Source: Hyphomicrobiales bacterium (GTDB lineage: Bacteria > Pseudomonadota > Alphaproteobacteria > Rhizobiales > Rhizobiaceae). From it: 64,000 nt of DNA. Position 1 is the first letter of the stretch, and each line of letters opens with the position of its first letter. The position numbers and the translations under genes were made by a program. Location: positions 3,679 to 67,678 of the forward strand of contig UBYA01000022.1 in the NCBI GenBank assembly GCA_900469615.1. Direction: 5' to 3'. The notes under the pieces were generated by a model. That model worked only from the letters and a program-made list of their open reading frames with translations. It made no database searches and had not been told where the DNA came from. This document shows positions 8,838-16,664 of this stretch, piece after piece.

Positions 8838-9716
8838 ATGTCCAGCATCGATCAATCCGGCAGCTTTACCCTCGGGGACCGTAAGGTCAAACGGCTCGGC
8901 TACGGCGCCATGCAGCTCGCGGGCCCCGGCGTGTTCGGCCCGCCGAAGGACCGAGAAACCGCGCTCGCGGTCCTGCGTGAAGCCATCGCGTCCGGCGTCA
9001 ACCATATCGACACCAGCGATTTCTACGGTCCGCATGTAACCAACCAGCTGATCCGGGAAGCACTGCATCCCTATCGCGACGATCTCGTCATCGTCACCAA
9101 GATCGGCGCGCGGCGTGGCGCGGATGCATCCTGGCTGCCGGCTTTCTCCGCCGATGAACTGAAGCAGGCGGTGCACGACAATCTGCGCAACCTGCAGCTC
9201 GACGTGCTCGATGTCGTCAATCTTCGCATTATGCTCAACCCGCATCACCCGGCAGAGGGCTCGATCGAGGCGCCGTTGACCGCCCTTGCGGAGCTCCAGC
9301 GGCAGGGCCTGGTGCGCCATATCGGACTGAGCAACGTGACACACAACCAGATCGCGGAAGGCCGCAAGATTGCGCAAATCGTCTGCGTGCAGAACCTCTA
9401 CAACCTGGCGCAGCGCACGGACGACGCATTGGTGGACCAATTGAATCGGGATGGCATCGCCTACGTGCCGTTCTTCCCGCTCGGCGGCTTCACGCCGCTG
9501 CAGTCCTCAGCGCTTTCCGATGTCGCCGCGCGGCTGAACGCGACGCCGATGCAGGTGGCGCTTGCCTGGCTGCTGCAGCGCGCGCCGAACATCCTGCTCA
9601 TCCCCGGCACCTCGTCGCTTGCGCACCTTGAGCAGAATATCGCCGCCGCCGACCTGAAGCTGCCGGATGATGCGGTCGCCGAACTCGACCGCATCGCCGG
9701 GGCCGGCCACGCCTGA
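8838..9716 (+). CDS. pdxI: aldo/keto reductase, PdxI (YdbC)-like pyridoxal reductase
   Basis: A 292-residue NADPH-dependent aldo/keto reductase. It is strikingly like E. coli YdbC/PdxI as I recall that sequence: LGYGAMQLAGPGVFGPP near residue 15, NHIDTSDFYGPHVTNQ with the catalytic Asp/Tyr near 55-61, IVTKIGARRG with the catalytic Lys, VPFFPLGGFTPLQ, and LIPGTSS for NADP binding. PdxI reduces pyridoxal to pyridoxine in vitamin B6 salvage. The usual catalytic histidine position reads LDVVNLRIM, as in YdbC. The start is fixed by AAAGGAGACAGCC before the ATG. The specific substrate is inferred from resemblance. Confidence 0.82.
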   Translation: MSSIDQSGSFTLGDRKVKRLGYGAMQLAGPGVFGPPKDRETALAVLREAIASGVNHIDTSDFYGPHVTNQLIREALHPYRDDLVIVTKIGARRGADASWLPAFSADELKQAVHDNLRNLQLDVLDVVNLRIMLNPHHPAEGSIEAPLTALAELQRQGLVRHIGLSNVTHNQIAEGRKIAQIVCVQNLYNLAQRTDDALVDQLNRDGIAYVPFFPLGGFTPLQSSALSDVAARLNATPMQVALAWLLQRAPNILLIPGTSSLAHLEQNIAAADLKLPDDAVAELDRIAGAGHA

Positions 9717-9725
9717 CGCGATCCC

Positions 9726-11324
9726 TCAGCAATCCGGGCCCGCCCGGGCAGGCAGCCCGAGCCGTCTCGTTATTCCGATATTGTCGAGAAACACATCATC
9801 GTGGCTGACGACCAGAAGCGCGCCGTCGTAAGCCCGCAGCCCGGCTTCGACCGCCGCGATGGAATCGATATCCAGATGGTTGGTCGGTTCATCGAGGATC
9901 AGCAGCGGGGGCGGCACCGAGCCGCCAAGCACGCAGGCAAGGCCGGCGCGCAGAAGCTGGCCGCCGCTGAGGCTTGAAACGACCTGCAACGCGGCATCCG
10001 CCCTGAACATGAAGCGCGCCAGGGCGGCGCGGCAGGCATTCTCGTCCGCATCCGGATTGATCCGTCTGAAATTGTCGCGGATCGAAAGCGATGGGTCGAG
10101 GAGGCTGACCCTCTGGTCCAGCAAGGCCGAGGAGACGACCCGCACCGTTCCGCTCCAGGGCTTCAACGCACCGGAAATCAGCGCCAGCAGCGTCGTCTTG
10201 CCCGAGCCGTTCGGCCCGGTGACGGCAACGCGCTCCGGCCCGGTAATGACAAAGTCGAAGTCGCTCAAGATCGGCCGTTCGGGCTCGTAGCCGGCGCTGA
10301 CGTCCTCCATCCGCAGGACGATCCTGTTTGCCGGCAATGCCGATGTCGGCAGCTTCACCGTCAGCGGCTGCAGGATCTCGATCTTTTCGCGGGCGGCGGC
10401 GGCATCCTGCACGGCCTGGACGCGACGTCGTTCGGCAAGCCGGGTGCTCTCGCCGCCCGTCATCTCGCTTCGCTCCTTCAAGCCGCCAAGCATGATGCGG
10501 GGAATGCCGCCCTTGGCCGCCATCTTCCGGCCTGCCTTATCCCGCCGGGCCTGCCGCTCCATTGTCGCCTGCGCGCTTCTTTCGACTTCGGCAACGCGTT
10601 TCTCCGCTTCGGCGACATCATGCTCGGCTGCCGAAAGCTCCAGCGCCTTGCGCTCGCGATACCGGCTCCAGTTGCCGCCATAGCGCGATGCGCCGAGCGA
10701 CGTCAGCTCGACGATCGCATCCATGGTATCGAGCAATTCCCGGTCATGGCTGACGACGATGGCGCCCGCTCGCCAGCCCGCCAGCAGCTCGATCACCGCG
10801 GCGCGACCGTCGCGGTCCAGATTGTTTGTGGGCTCATCGAGAATCAGGAAGTCGGGATCGTCGACGATCAGTGCGGCGAGACCGCAGCGGGTGCGCTGGC
10901 CGCCGGACAAGGTTACGAGACGGGCCTCCGCCGTGACACCCAGCCCGACACGGTCGAGCGCCGACGCGATGCGCGCCTCGAGCGTCCAGTCCGCCGAAGC
11001 GAGTTCTTCGCTCGTCGCCTCGCCGGCCTCCGCGCGCTTCAGCACGGCGAGCGCCTCGGTCGCACCGAAGAGATCGGCAACGGTTTCATCGGCCCGCACC
11101 TGCACGCTCTGTCGCAGAATGCCCAGCCGGCCGTTGAAGGAGATCCTGCCGGAAAGCGGCGGCAATTCGCCGGCGATGAGCTTGATCAGCGTCGTCTTGC
11201 CGACGCCGTTGCGCCCGACAAGGCCGGTGCGCTCGCCGCCGAAGCTCAGATCGAGATTGGAAAGAAGCGGCCGGCCGTCAGGCGTGGACCACGAAAGACC
11301 GGATAGAACGATGGATATGGGCAT
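9726..11324 (-). CDS. ABC-F family ATP-binding protein
   Basis: A 532-residue protein with two ABC ATPase domains and no membrane segment, the ABC-F layout of ribosome-associated factors involved in translation or antibiotic protection. Domain 1 has Walker A GRNGVGKTT, signature LSGGQRTR and Walker B LILDEPTNNLD. A charged linker follows (about residues 225-330, rich in Glu/Arg/Ala). Domain 2 has Walker A GPNGSGKTT, signature LSGGQLLR and LILDEPTNHLD. The frame extends upstream to 11432, but the ATG at 11324, preceded by GGGGAAA, gives the normal N-terminus. It is convergent with the pdxI-like gene. The exact subfamily is uncertain. Confidence 0.88.
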   Translation of the reverse strand: MPISIVLSGLSWSTPDGRPLLSNLDLSFGGERTGLVGRNGVGKTTLIKLIAGELPPLSGRISFNGRLGILRQSVQVRADETVADLFGATEALAVLKRAEAGEATSEELASADWTLEARIASALDRVGLGVTAEARLVTLSGGQRTRCGLAALIVDDPDFLILDEPTNNLDRDGRAAVIELLAGWRAGAIVVSHDRELLDTMDAIVELTSLGASRYGGNWSRYRERKALELSAAEHDVAEAEKRVAEVERSAQATMERQARRDKAGRKMAAKGGIPRIMLGGLKERSEMTGGESTRLAERRRVQAVQDAAAAREKIEILQPLTVKLPTSALPANRIVLRMEDVSAGYEPERPILSDFDFVITGPERVAVTGPNGSGKTTLLALISGALKPWSGTVRVVSSALLDQRVSLLDPSLSIRDNFRRINPDADENACRAALARFMFRADAALQVVSSLSGGQLLRAGLACVLGGSVPPPLLILDEPTNHLDIDSIAAVEAGLRAYDGALLVVSHDDVFLDNIGITRRLGLPARAGPDC

Positions 11325-11473
11325 GAGCAATAATTTCCCCGATGGCAAGGCTGAACGGCATTGCGGTCGAGGTGGAATCCATTGCTGCACACATCCTGTT
11401 GGTATCGCGGATGCCCGTAAACTAGGCGACAAACCGCTTCAGTTCAAGCCCGACGGGAAAAGTCCGGGCGGGT

Positions 11474-12055
11474 TCAACTCTTGGCGTCGACGGCATCGAG
11501 GAAATCGATGACCCGCTTCCAGGTGAGATCGGCAGCCTTGGCATCGTAATCGGGCAGGCTGGCATCGGTATAGAGGTGGCCACCGCGGCCGGGATAGGTG
11601 AAAATTTCGGCCGATATGCCGGAGCGATCGGCCGCCTGCCGCCATTCGGCGACGTCTTCAGCCGGCTCGAATGGGTCCGGGTCGGCCAGATGGAGCTGCA
11701 GCGGCAGGCCCTTGCGCGCATTGTCGGCAATGGCGGCGATGCCGTGCAGAAACAGGATGCCGGCGGTCTTCTCCCGCTTGGGCCAGAGGCTTGCGGCAAC
11801 GGCCGCCCCCATCGAAAACCCGGCAAGCACGGTCGACGCCGGAAGGCCGGCGAGCGCCCATTCGGCGCGCTCGCAGATCGTCGGCCAGCCGATCTCGTCC
11901 TTGAATTCGAAGCCTTCCTCGATCGATCGGGCAATCAGCCCGTCATAGAGATCCGGTGCGAAAGCCTTGTGCCCGGCCGCTTGCGCACGCTCCACCGCCT
12001 CATGCTCGAGCGAACGCAAGCCGTAGACGGAATGGAAGAAGATCACCGTTGCCAT
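11474..12055 (-). CDS. dienelactone hydrolase-family protein
   Basis: A 193-residue alpha/beta hydrolase. It opens MATVIFFHSVYGLR, has a nucleophile elbow GFSMGAA (Ser instead of the Cys of true dienelactone hydrolases), and ends with an acid/His region (PDYDAKAADLTWKRVIDFL; GRGGHLYTD with the likely catalytic His). It probably acts on small esters or lactones; the substrate is unknown. The ATG at 12055 is chosen over upstream codons because GAAGGGA precedes it and it starts at the first beta strand. No partner gene is obvious: the ABC-F gene lies 150 bp downstream on the same strand. Confidence 0.82.
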   Translation of the reverse strand: MATVIFFHSVYGLRSLEHEAVERAQAAGHKAFAPDLYDGLIARSIEEGFEFKDEIGWPTICERAEWALAGLPASTVLAGFSMGAAVAASLWPKREKTAGILFLHGIAAIADNARKGLPLQLHLADPDPFEPAEDVAEWRQAADRSGISAEIFTYPGRGGHLYTDASLPDYDAKAADLTWKRVIDFLDAVDAKS

Positions 12056-12156
12056 CGCCGCATCCCTTCTGCTTCGATCAGACCGTAAGATAAGACAATT
12101 GCCGCCGGTGGCAACTTTTCCGCGCATGCACCATGGGGAATGCCGTCTCCGAAAAG

Positions 12157-12193
12157 AAAAAACCCGGTGCTGGCCCTTGGGCCGAACACCGGG
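12157..12193 (-). terminator. rho-independent terminator after the DUF1127 gene
   Basis: Read on the minus strand, a GC-rich stem (CCCGGTGTTCGGCCC paired with GGCCAGCACCGGG around an AAG loop) is followed at once by six T residues and then CTTTTC. It lies about 50 bp past the stop of the DUF1127 gene and before the hydrolase start. Confidence 0.85.
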
Positions 12194-12245
12194 AAAGAGG
12201 CAGGGCTTATTGGCTATCACCCTGCGGGGAAACTGTTGTCCGGCA

Positions 12246-12551
12246 TCAGCCTCTGGAGCTGCTGAAGGCGGAAAGGCGCGTGCGGCGGCGCGCAGAATTG
12301 GTCAGATGGCTGGACGGATCCTCGAAGAAGGTCGACGTGGTCAGCGCAGCGCTGAGATCCTGCCTGCTGAGGCCGATGTCCCGCAGCTGGCTATCGTTCA
12401 GCTCCGCCAGATATTCGATTTCCTGACGATTTCGGACTGCGCGCCAGATCGATGCGACTTTGCCCAGAGCAAACATCGCGCGTGCCGTCAGCGGCAGCGA
12501 TGGCGTTGCAAGGCCGAGGTCAAGGGTCCGATCTGTCGTGCGCATTTCCAT
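12246..12551 (-). CDS. DUF1127 small protein
   Basis: A 101-residue protein whose middle carries the DUF1127 (YjiS-like) helix: ALGKVASIWRAVRNRQEIEY followed by LAELNDSQLRDIGLSRQDL. Proteins of this arginine-rich type are small alphaproteobacterial factors. In Agrobacterium some affect RNA turnover and nutrient metabolism, and in Brucella and rhizobia several are targets of the LysR regulator VtlR. Start ATG 12551 has AAGGAAAGGA upstream. A strong terminator follows. It is divergent from a VtlR/LsrB-like LysR gene, and a near-perfect 11-bp inverted repeat (12585-12609) lies in its leader. The link to VtlR control is inference from family and position. Confidence 0.85.
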   Translation of the reverse strand: MEMRTTDRTLDLGLATPSLPLTARAMFALGKVASIWRAVRNRQEIEYLAELNDSQLRDIGLSRQDLSAALTTSTFFEDPSSHLTNSARRRTRLSAFSSSRG

Positions 12552-12584
12552 AGTCCTTTCCTTCAGGCACACGCCAGCCAAGCC

Positions 12585-12610
12585 CCTTTCCGGTATTCCG
12601 GAAAAGGGCC
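12585..12610. promoter_or_regulatory. inverted repeat in the DUF1127 leader
   Basis: CCCCTTTCCGG and CCGGAAAAGGG form near-complementary arms around TATT. It sits 35 bp upstream of the DUF1127 start, in the space shared with the divergent LysR gene. There is no T run, so it is more likely a leader hairpin or protein site than a terminator. A second small dyad, TGATAACTATCA, is at 12714-12725, and a T-N11-A type LysR half-dyad (TTGCAT, ATGCCAA) lies at 12661-12680. Confidence 0.45.
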
Positions 12611-12746
12611 GCAGGCCGGGAGGAGTTCGACAGGGTTTTCTGTTCGATTGGTATGCTGAATTGCATCCCGAAGATGCCAAAGCCCTATTGATCAGTCCAA
12701 CGAATGTTTCTAATGATAACTATCAAACTCCTTTATAGGTGAAACC

Positions 12747-13700
12747 ATGTCCGCGCCGCTTGACATCGATCAGTTGCAGACCTTCATCGCAATCGTGGAC
12801 TCCGGCAGCTTCACCAAGGCAGCCGACCGTGTGTTCAAGACGCAGTCGGCCGTTTCCATGCAGATGCGCCGGCTGGAAGAGCGCGTCGGCAAGCAGCTTT
12901 TCATCAAGGACGGTCGCGGCAACCGCCTGACGGCGGAGGGCGAAAAGCTTTTAAATTATGCCCGCCGCATCATCCGCCTCAACAACGAGGCCATTGCCGC
13001 CTTCGACGACAACCGTCTCGAAGGCACGCTGCGCATCGGCACCCCGGACGATTATGCCGACCGCTACATGCCTGAAATCATCGGCCGCTTCGCCAAGACA
13101 CATCCGAATGTCGAGCTCTACATCGTCTGCGAGCCCTCGGTCGATCTCGCCGAGCGCATGCATCGCGGCGAACTCGACATCGCGCTTGTCACGCATAATC
13201 CGCGCGAGCGGATGTCCGATGTCGTGCGGACGGAACCGCTCTGCTGGGTGGGATCGGCCAACCATCCCCTGAGTGACGACGCGCCCGTTCCGCTCGCCGT
13301 CGGGCGACGCGATTGCCAATGGCGCCAGCTTGCCTGCTCGGCGCTCGATGCCGGCGGCCGCGACTACCAGATTCTGTTCACCAGCTGGTCCTGCACTGTC
13401 GTCGCTGCGGCCGTGCTTGCCGGCATGGCGGTCTCGGTCATGCCGGAATCGGCGCTGCGCACGGGCATGAAGGTGCTGACCCAGGCCGATGGTTTCCCGC
13501 CACTGCCGCCGGTTCAGATCGGCATCATGAAGCGGGCCGGCCTTTCCGTCTCGCTGATGAACGCCATCACCGCCCATATCTCGGCCTGTCTTGATAATAT
13601 CACGCCGGCCGCGGTGGACGACGATCTCGACGGCGATGTGAAGACCTACACGCGCTTCTATCCGCGCCAGCGCCCCGGTCATATCCTGCCGGGCTGGTGA
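12747..13700 (+). CDS. LysR-family regulator, VtlR/LsrB-like
   Basis: A 317-residue LysR regulator. The DNA-binding part reads LDIDQLQTFIAIVDSGSFTKAADRVFKTQSAVSMQMRRLE, very like VtlR/LsrB of Agrobacterium, Brucella and Sinorhizobium, as is RIGTPDDYADRYMPEI at the start of the effector domain. Sinorhizobium lsrB, as I recall, lies beside trxB. That gene is absent here, so this may be a paralog. It is divergent from a DUF1127 gene; VtlR is known to control small DUF1127 proteins. The C-terminal tail (about residues 285-317, DDDLDGDVKTYTRFYPRQRP) is an extension beyond the usual domain. Confidence 0.85.
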   Translation: MSAPLDIDQLQTFIAIVDSGSFTKAADRVFKTQSAVSMQMRRLEERVGKQLFIKDGRGNRLTAEGEKLLNYARRIIRLNNEAIAAFDDNRLEGTLRIGTPDDYADRYMPEIIGRFAKTHPNVELYIVCEPSVDLAERMHRGELDIALVTHNPRERMSDVVRTEPLCWVGSANHPLSDDAPVPLAVGRRDCQWRQLACSALDAGGRDYQILFTSWSCTVVAAAVLAGMAVSVMPESALRTGMKVLTQADGFPPLPPVQIGIMKRAGLSVSLMNAITAHISACLDNITPAAVDDDLDGDVKTYTRFYPRQRPGHILPGW

Positions 13701-13736
13701 GCAAGAGACCCGCCAACCTGCTACTTTTGGCGACCG

Positions 13737-14366
13737 TCAGGCCGGCTCCGCCAGCAGGGTAATGCGGATTACCCGCTTCCATTCGTGCAGCATGCGCAAC
13801 GCCATGTCGTCGTCGCTCATGATGGCGAAGCGGACGGATGCGCCGATCAGATGACTGAAAAGCTGGGTGCGCGCCTTCAGGTCGATCCGGCTTTCAGGCG
13901 GCAGGAAAGGCCGGATACTCGCAAGGAATATACCGGCGACACGATTGCTGTGCGCAATATTCATCTGCAGGATATCGCGGTCGATCTCGGTTCCGAGCCA
14001 GACGCCGAGATAGGCGGGATCGCTGCGGAATTCGCGATAGTACCAATCGATCATGCCGCAGACCTGTTCGATGGCATGGTCGAGCGACGTCACCGTCGAA
14101 AACGCTTCCTCGACCTTTTGCTGGATGCGGCTGGAGTGCCGGTCGAGCAAAGCCCTGACGATCGCGGTCTTGTCGGGAAAATATTGATAGACGGAACCGA
14201 TCGGAATTGCCGCAACGGCGGCAAGCTCCGTCATCTTCATCGCGCTGACGCCCTTTTCGGCGATCAGAGCGGCCGCAACCGCCAGGATGGCATCGACACG
14301 CTGGATGCTTCGTTCCTGCTGTGGCTTTTTTCGGAACGTTATGCGGTCAGGGCGATCCGGTTTCAT
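13737..14366 (-). CDS. TetR-family transcriptional regulator
   Basis: A 209-residue TetR repressor-type protein. The helix-turn-helix is at about residues 20-65 (RVDAILAVAAALIAEKGVSA, MTELAAVAAIPIGSVYQYFPDKTAIV), followed by an all-helical ligand and dimer domain with no recognisable effector signature. Start ATG 14366 follows GGGAAGAGA. It is convergent with the LysR gene and has 210 bp of non-coding DNA upstream. No clear target gene is adjacent; the downstream neighbour on the same strand is not in an obvious operon. Confidence 0.87.
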   Translation of the reverse strand: MKPDRPDRITFRKKPQQERSIQRVDAILAVAAALIAEKGVSAMKMTELAAVAAIPIGSVYQYFPDKTAIVRALLDRHSSRIQQKVEEAFSTVTSLDHAIEQVCGMIDWYYREFRSDPAYLGVWLGTEIDRDILQMNIAHSNRVAGIFLASIRPFLPPESRIDLKARTQLFSHLIGASVRFAIMSDDDMALRMLHEWKRVIRITLLAEPA

Positions 14367-14503
14367 TCTCTTCCCGTTTCATTATCATACTGAACGGCGC
14401 TCAAGCGCAGCAGACGCTATGACATTCGACGCGTTCAATGTGCGTAAACGGGAAAAGTCCAAATTTAATCATTACTTAGGAGCTTCGGGCAAACTCCCGG
14501 ACC

Positions 14504-14569
14504 GGAGCCGGAACTTGGTTTCGGCTCCGTAATAAATTGCAACACGAATAAGCCGTCGCCGGCTATTCG
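14504..14569 (-). terminator. two stem-loops after the dienelactone hydrolase gene
   Basis: Directly after the TAG stop (14577-14579) a hairpin with arms CGAATAGCCG and CGGCTTATTCG (14545-14569, one bulge) is followed on the minus strand by an AT-rich stretch. Next comes a second dyad, GGAGCCG...CGGCTCC (14504-14528). Neither has a solid T run, so termination is plausible but not certain. Confidence 0.4.
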
Positions 14570-14576
14570 TATCGTT

Positions 14577-15458
14577 CTAGGACAGGTACTTCTTCAGGAA
14601 TTCAACCGTCCTGCCCCAGGCCAGATCGGCCGCCTTCCTGTCGTAGCGGGCAGCCGAGGTGTCGTTGTTGAAGGCGTGGTTGACCCCGTCGTAGACGAAG
14701 ATTTCGAAGGTCTTTCCGCCTGCCTGCAGCTCCTTGCGATAGGCGTCGATGCCGGCATTGATGCGATCGTCCAGCCCGGCATAATGCAGCAGCAGAGCCG
14801 CCTTGATCTTCGGCACGTCGCTTGCCGGCGGCTGCGCGCCGTAGTAGGCGACCCCCGCCTTCAGCTCCGGCGATACGGTCGCGAAGCGATTGACGAGGCC
14901 GCCGCCCCAGCAGAAGCCGACGGCGCCGACCTTGCCGTTGGCGCCATCCGCCTTTGCAAGATAGGCCAGGCTCGCCTCGGCATTGGCAGCCGTCAGCGCC
15001 GGATCGAGATTGGCGAACATGTCGCGCGCCTTGTCCTCGTCGTCAGGCGTGCCGCCGAGCGGCGAAAGGAAATCCGGCGCCAGCGCCACGAAACCTTCCA
15101 GCGCCATGCGGCGTGCGACATCGCGAATATGAGGATTGAGACCGCGGTTCTCGTGGATGACGATGACACCGCCAAGCTTGCCGGTCGCGGCCTTGGGCCG
15201 GACGAGATAGCCCTTCATCTCGCCCTTGCTGCCGGCAAAAGTCACATCCTTCGCCTCCAGCCTGCCGTCGTCGGCCGCAATGACAGCGGCGCTTGCCTTG
15301 TTGGCGGCAAGCAGCGGCGCGATAGCGGCCGCCGCACCGGCCGAACCCGCAAGCCTGGTCAGTTTTTCCATGAAACCCCGACGATCGAGCGTCAGATGCG
15401 TATATTCATCATAGGCGTCGATCATCGCCTGCGTCACGACGGGCTTCTCCATGCTCAT
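14577..15458 (-). CDS. dienelactone hydrolase-family protein with Tat-like signal
   Basis: A 293-residue alpha/beta hydrolase of the dienelactone hydrolase (carboxymethylenebutenolidase) family. The Cys nucleophile elbow is GFCWGGG, with the acid and His near LDDRIN and VNHAFNND. Residues 25-60 carry a twin-arginine motif (DRRGFMEKL) and an Ala-rich hydrophobic stretch ending ANKASAA. The mature enzyme is therefore probably exported folded through Tat, although the motif follows an unusually long n-region of about 25 residues. The ATG at 15458 is preceded by GGGAGAA. The gene is monocistronic by appearance. The natural substrate is unknown. Confidence 0.86.
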   Translation of the reverse strand: MSMEKPVVTQAMIDAYDEYTHLTLDRRGFMEKLTRLAGSAGAAAAIAPLLAANKASAAVIAADDGRLEAKDVTFAGSKGEMKGYLVRPKAATGKLGGVIVIHENRGLNPHIRDVARRMALEGFVALAPDFLSPLGGTPDDEDKARDMFANLDPALTAANAEASLAYLAKADGANGKVGAVGFCWGGGLVNRFATVSPELKAGVAYYGAQPPASDVPKIKAALLLHYAGLDDRINAGIDAYRKELQAGGKTFEIFVYDGVNHAFNNDTSAARYDRKAADLAWGRTVEFLKKYLS

Positions 15459-15605
15459 GATGCTGTTCTCCCATTTTTCCCCGGCGGCACGCATGCTGCG
15501 TCAAGCCACCCGCTGACAAGATAGGTCAGCCGGGGGCGGCGGAACGGTAAAGGAAAAACACAAACACGTTACCGCGGGCTGCCTCCCGCAGCATCGCGGG
15601 AGACG

Positions 15606-16028
15606 TCAGGAAAAGGCAAGCCAGATGCCGAGCCAGACCCACATGCCCGCAAGCGCCACAAAGCCCAGAGCGAAGAGCGGGCTGCGATAGCGCAGGTCGT
15701 TGCTGGTGACATGTACGAACGCATGGGCATAGCGCGTGGCAACGAAGATCCAGGCGAGGATCACGGCCGCCAGATTATCCGCCTGGGCAACATAGAGCAC
15801 GATGCAGCAGGCATGGAAGAGCATGGGAAGCTCGAACTGGTTGGCGATGCTGTTTCGCACAACGAGGCTTTCGGCCGGCTCGTTGGCTGCATGGTTCTCA
15901 CGAAACTGCGCGGGCTGAATGCGGCCGGCCTTGACCAGACCGCGGCGCCGCCATCCGAGGAGAGCGTAGAGAACGAAGACCAGCACCGCATGCGCCACCA
16001 TGGGCCAGAACATTTCGTAGCCTGTCAC
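15606..16028 (-). CDS. MAPEG family membrane protein
   Basis: A 140-residue protein with about four membrane segments and the MAPEG-family core: RNSIANQFELPMLFHACCIVLYV and ATRYAHAFVHVTSNDLRYRS. The family includes glutathione-dependent membrane enzymes in eukaryotes; bacterial members are mostly uncharacterised. It is the third gene of an apparent guaB - membrane protein - MAPEG transcript, about 40 bp after the second gene. Confidence 0.8.
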   Translation of the reverse strand: MTGYEMFWPMVAHAVLVFVLYALLGWRRRGLVKAGRIQPAQFRENHAANEPAESLVVRNSIANQFELPMLFHACCIVLYVAQADNLAAVILAWIFVATRYAHAFVHVTSNDLRYRSPLFALGFVALAGMWVWLGIWLAFS

Positions 16029-16070
16029 GCCGCCAACTCCTTTGGAATTTCCGAAAGCCGAAATGGTCGA

Positions 16071-16661
16071 TCAGGACGGTTTGGAGCCGTCCGGCGACAG
16101 GTAGCGAAAAATCGCGAATCGGGCCAGTAGAATAACTGTCACGACCAGCGTCAGGAACTTCAGCCGCACGACAATGGGAAGGAGACTTGCAAGCAGCGAT
16201 ACCGTCGCATCGGACGGGGTTGCAGGCGGGTAGAGCATCAAGCCGGCAATATTTTCGGCATAATCGACAATCGTGTAGAAGATCGGCAGGCAGAAAATGA
16301 CCGTGGTCGCACCAGGCGGGATCGGCCGGCCGAAGAAGAAGCCGCCGGGGCCGACCAGCCGCATCAGGCAGAACAGCAGCCCACCCAGCACCAGCGGGAA
16401 GATCAGTTCCGGCCCGAGATACATGGAATGCAGGATCGAGGCCGGATCGGGATGATCCTTGAGGTAGCGCAGCATGGCAACGACGTCCTCTCGCTCATAG
16501 CCGCCGATGCGCACATCGAGCATCTGCTGACCGGCCGCGGCGTCGCTGAAGGCTCTGACGAAGCCGGCCTGGATCCAGGCAAAAAGGGCAAGCGAAAGAG
16601 CCGCGAGGATCGCCGCCAGGCCCTGCAAGGACCTGGCGTTTTCCTGAGCGCGATCCGCCAT
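16071..16661 (-). CDS. unknown membrane protein encoded behind guaB
   Basis: A 196-residue protein I do not recognise. It has about four to five hydrophobic segments (near residues 14-34, 85-105, 115-135, 145-165 and 170-190). Between the first two lies a soluble, extracytoplasmic-looking loop of about 45 residues (GYEREDVVAMLRYLKDHPDP). The start lies four bases after the guaB stop, so it is almost certainly co-transcribed with guaB. No catalytic motif is visible. A membrane sensor or enzyme role would be guesswork. Confidence 0.7.
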   Translation of the reverse strand: MADRAQENARSLQGLAAILAALSLALFAWIQAGFVRAFSDAAAGQQMLDVRIGGYEREDVVAMLRYLKDHPDPASILHSMYLGPELIFPLVLGGLLFCLMRLVGPGGFFFGRPIPPGATTVIFCLPIFYTIVDYAENIAGLMLYPPATPSDATVSLLASLLPIVVRLKFLTLVVTVILLARFAIFRYLSPDGSKPS

Positions 16662-16664
16662 GGA

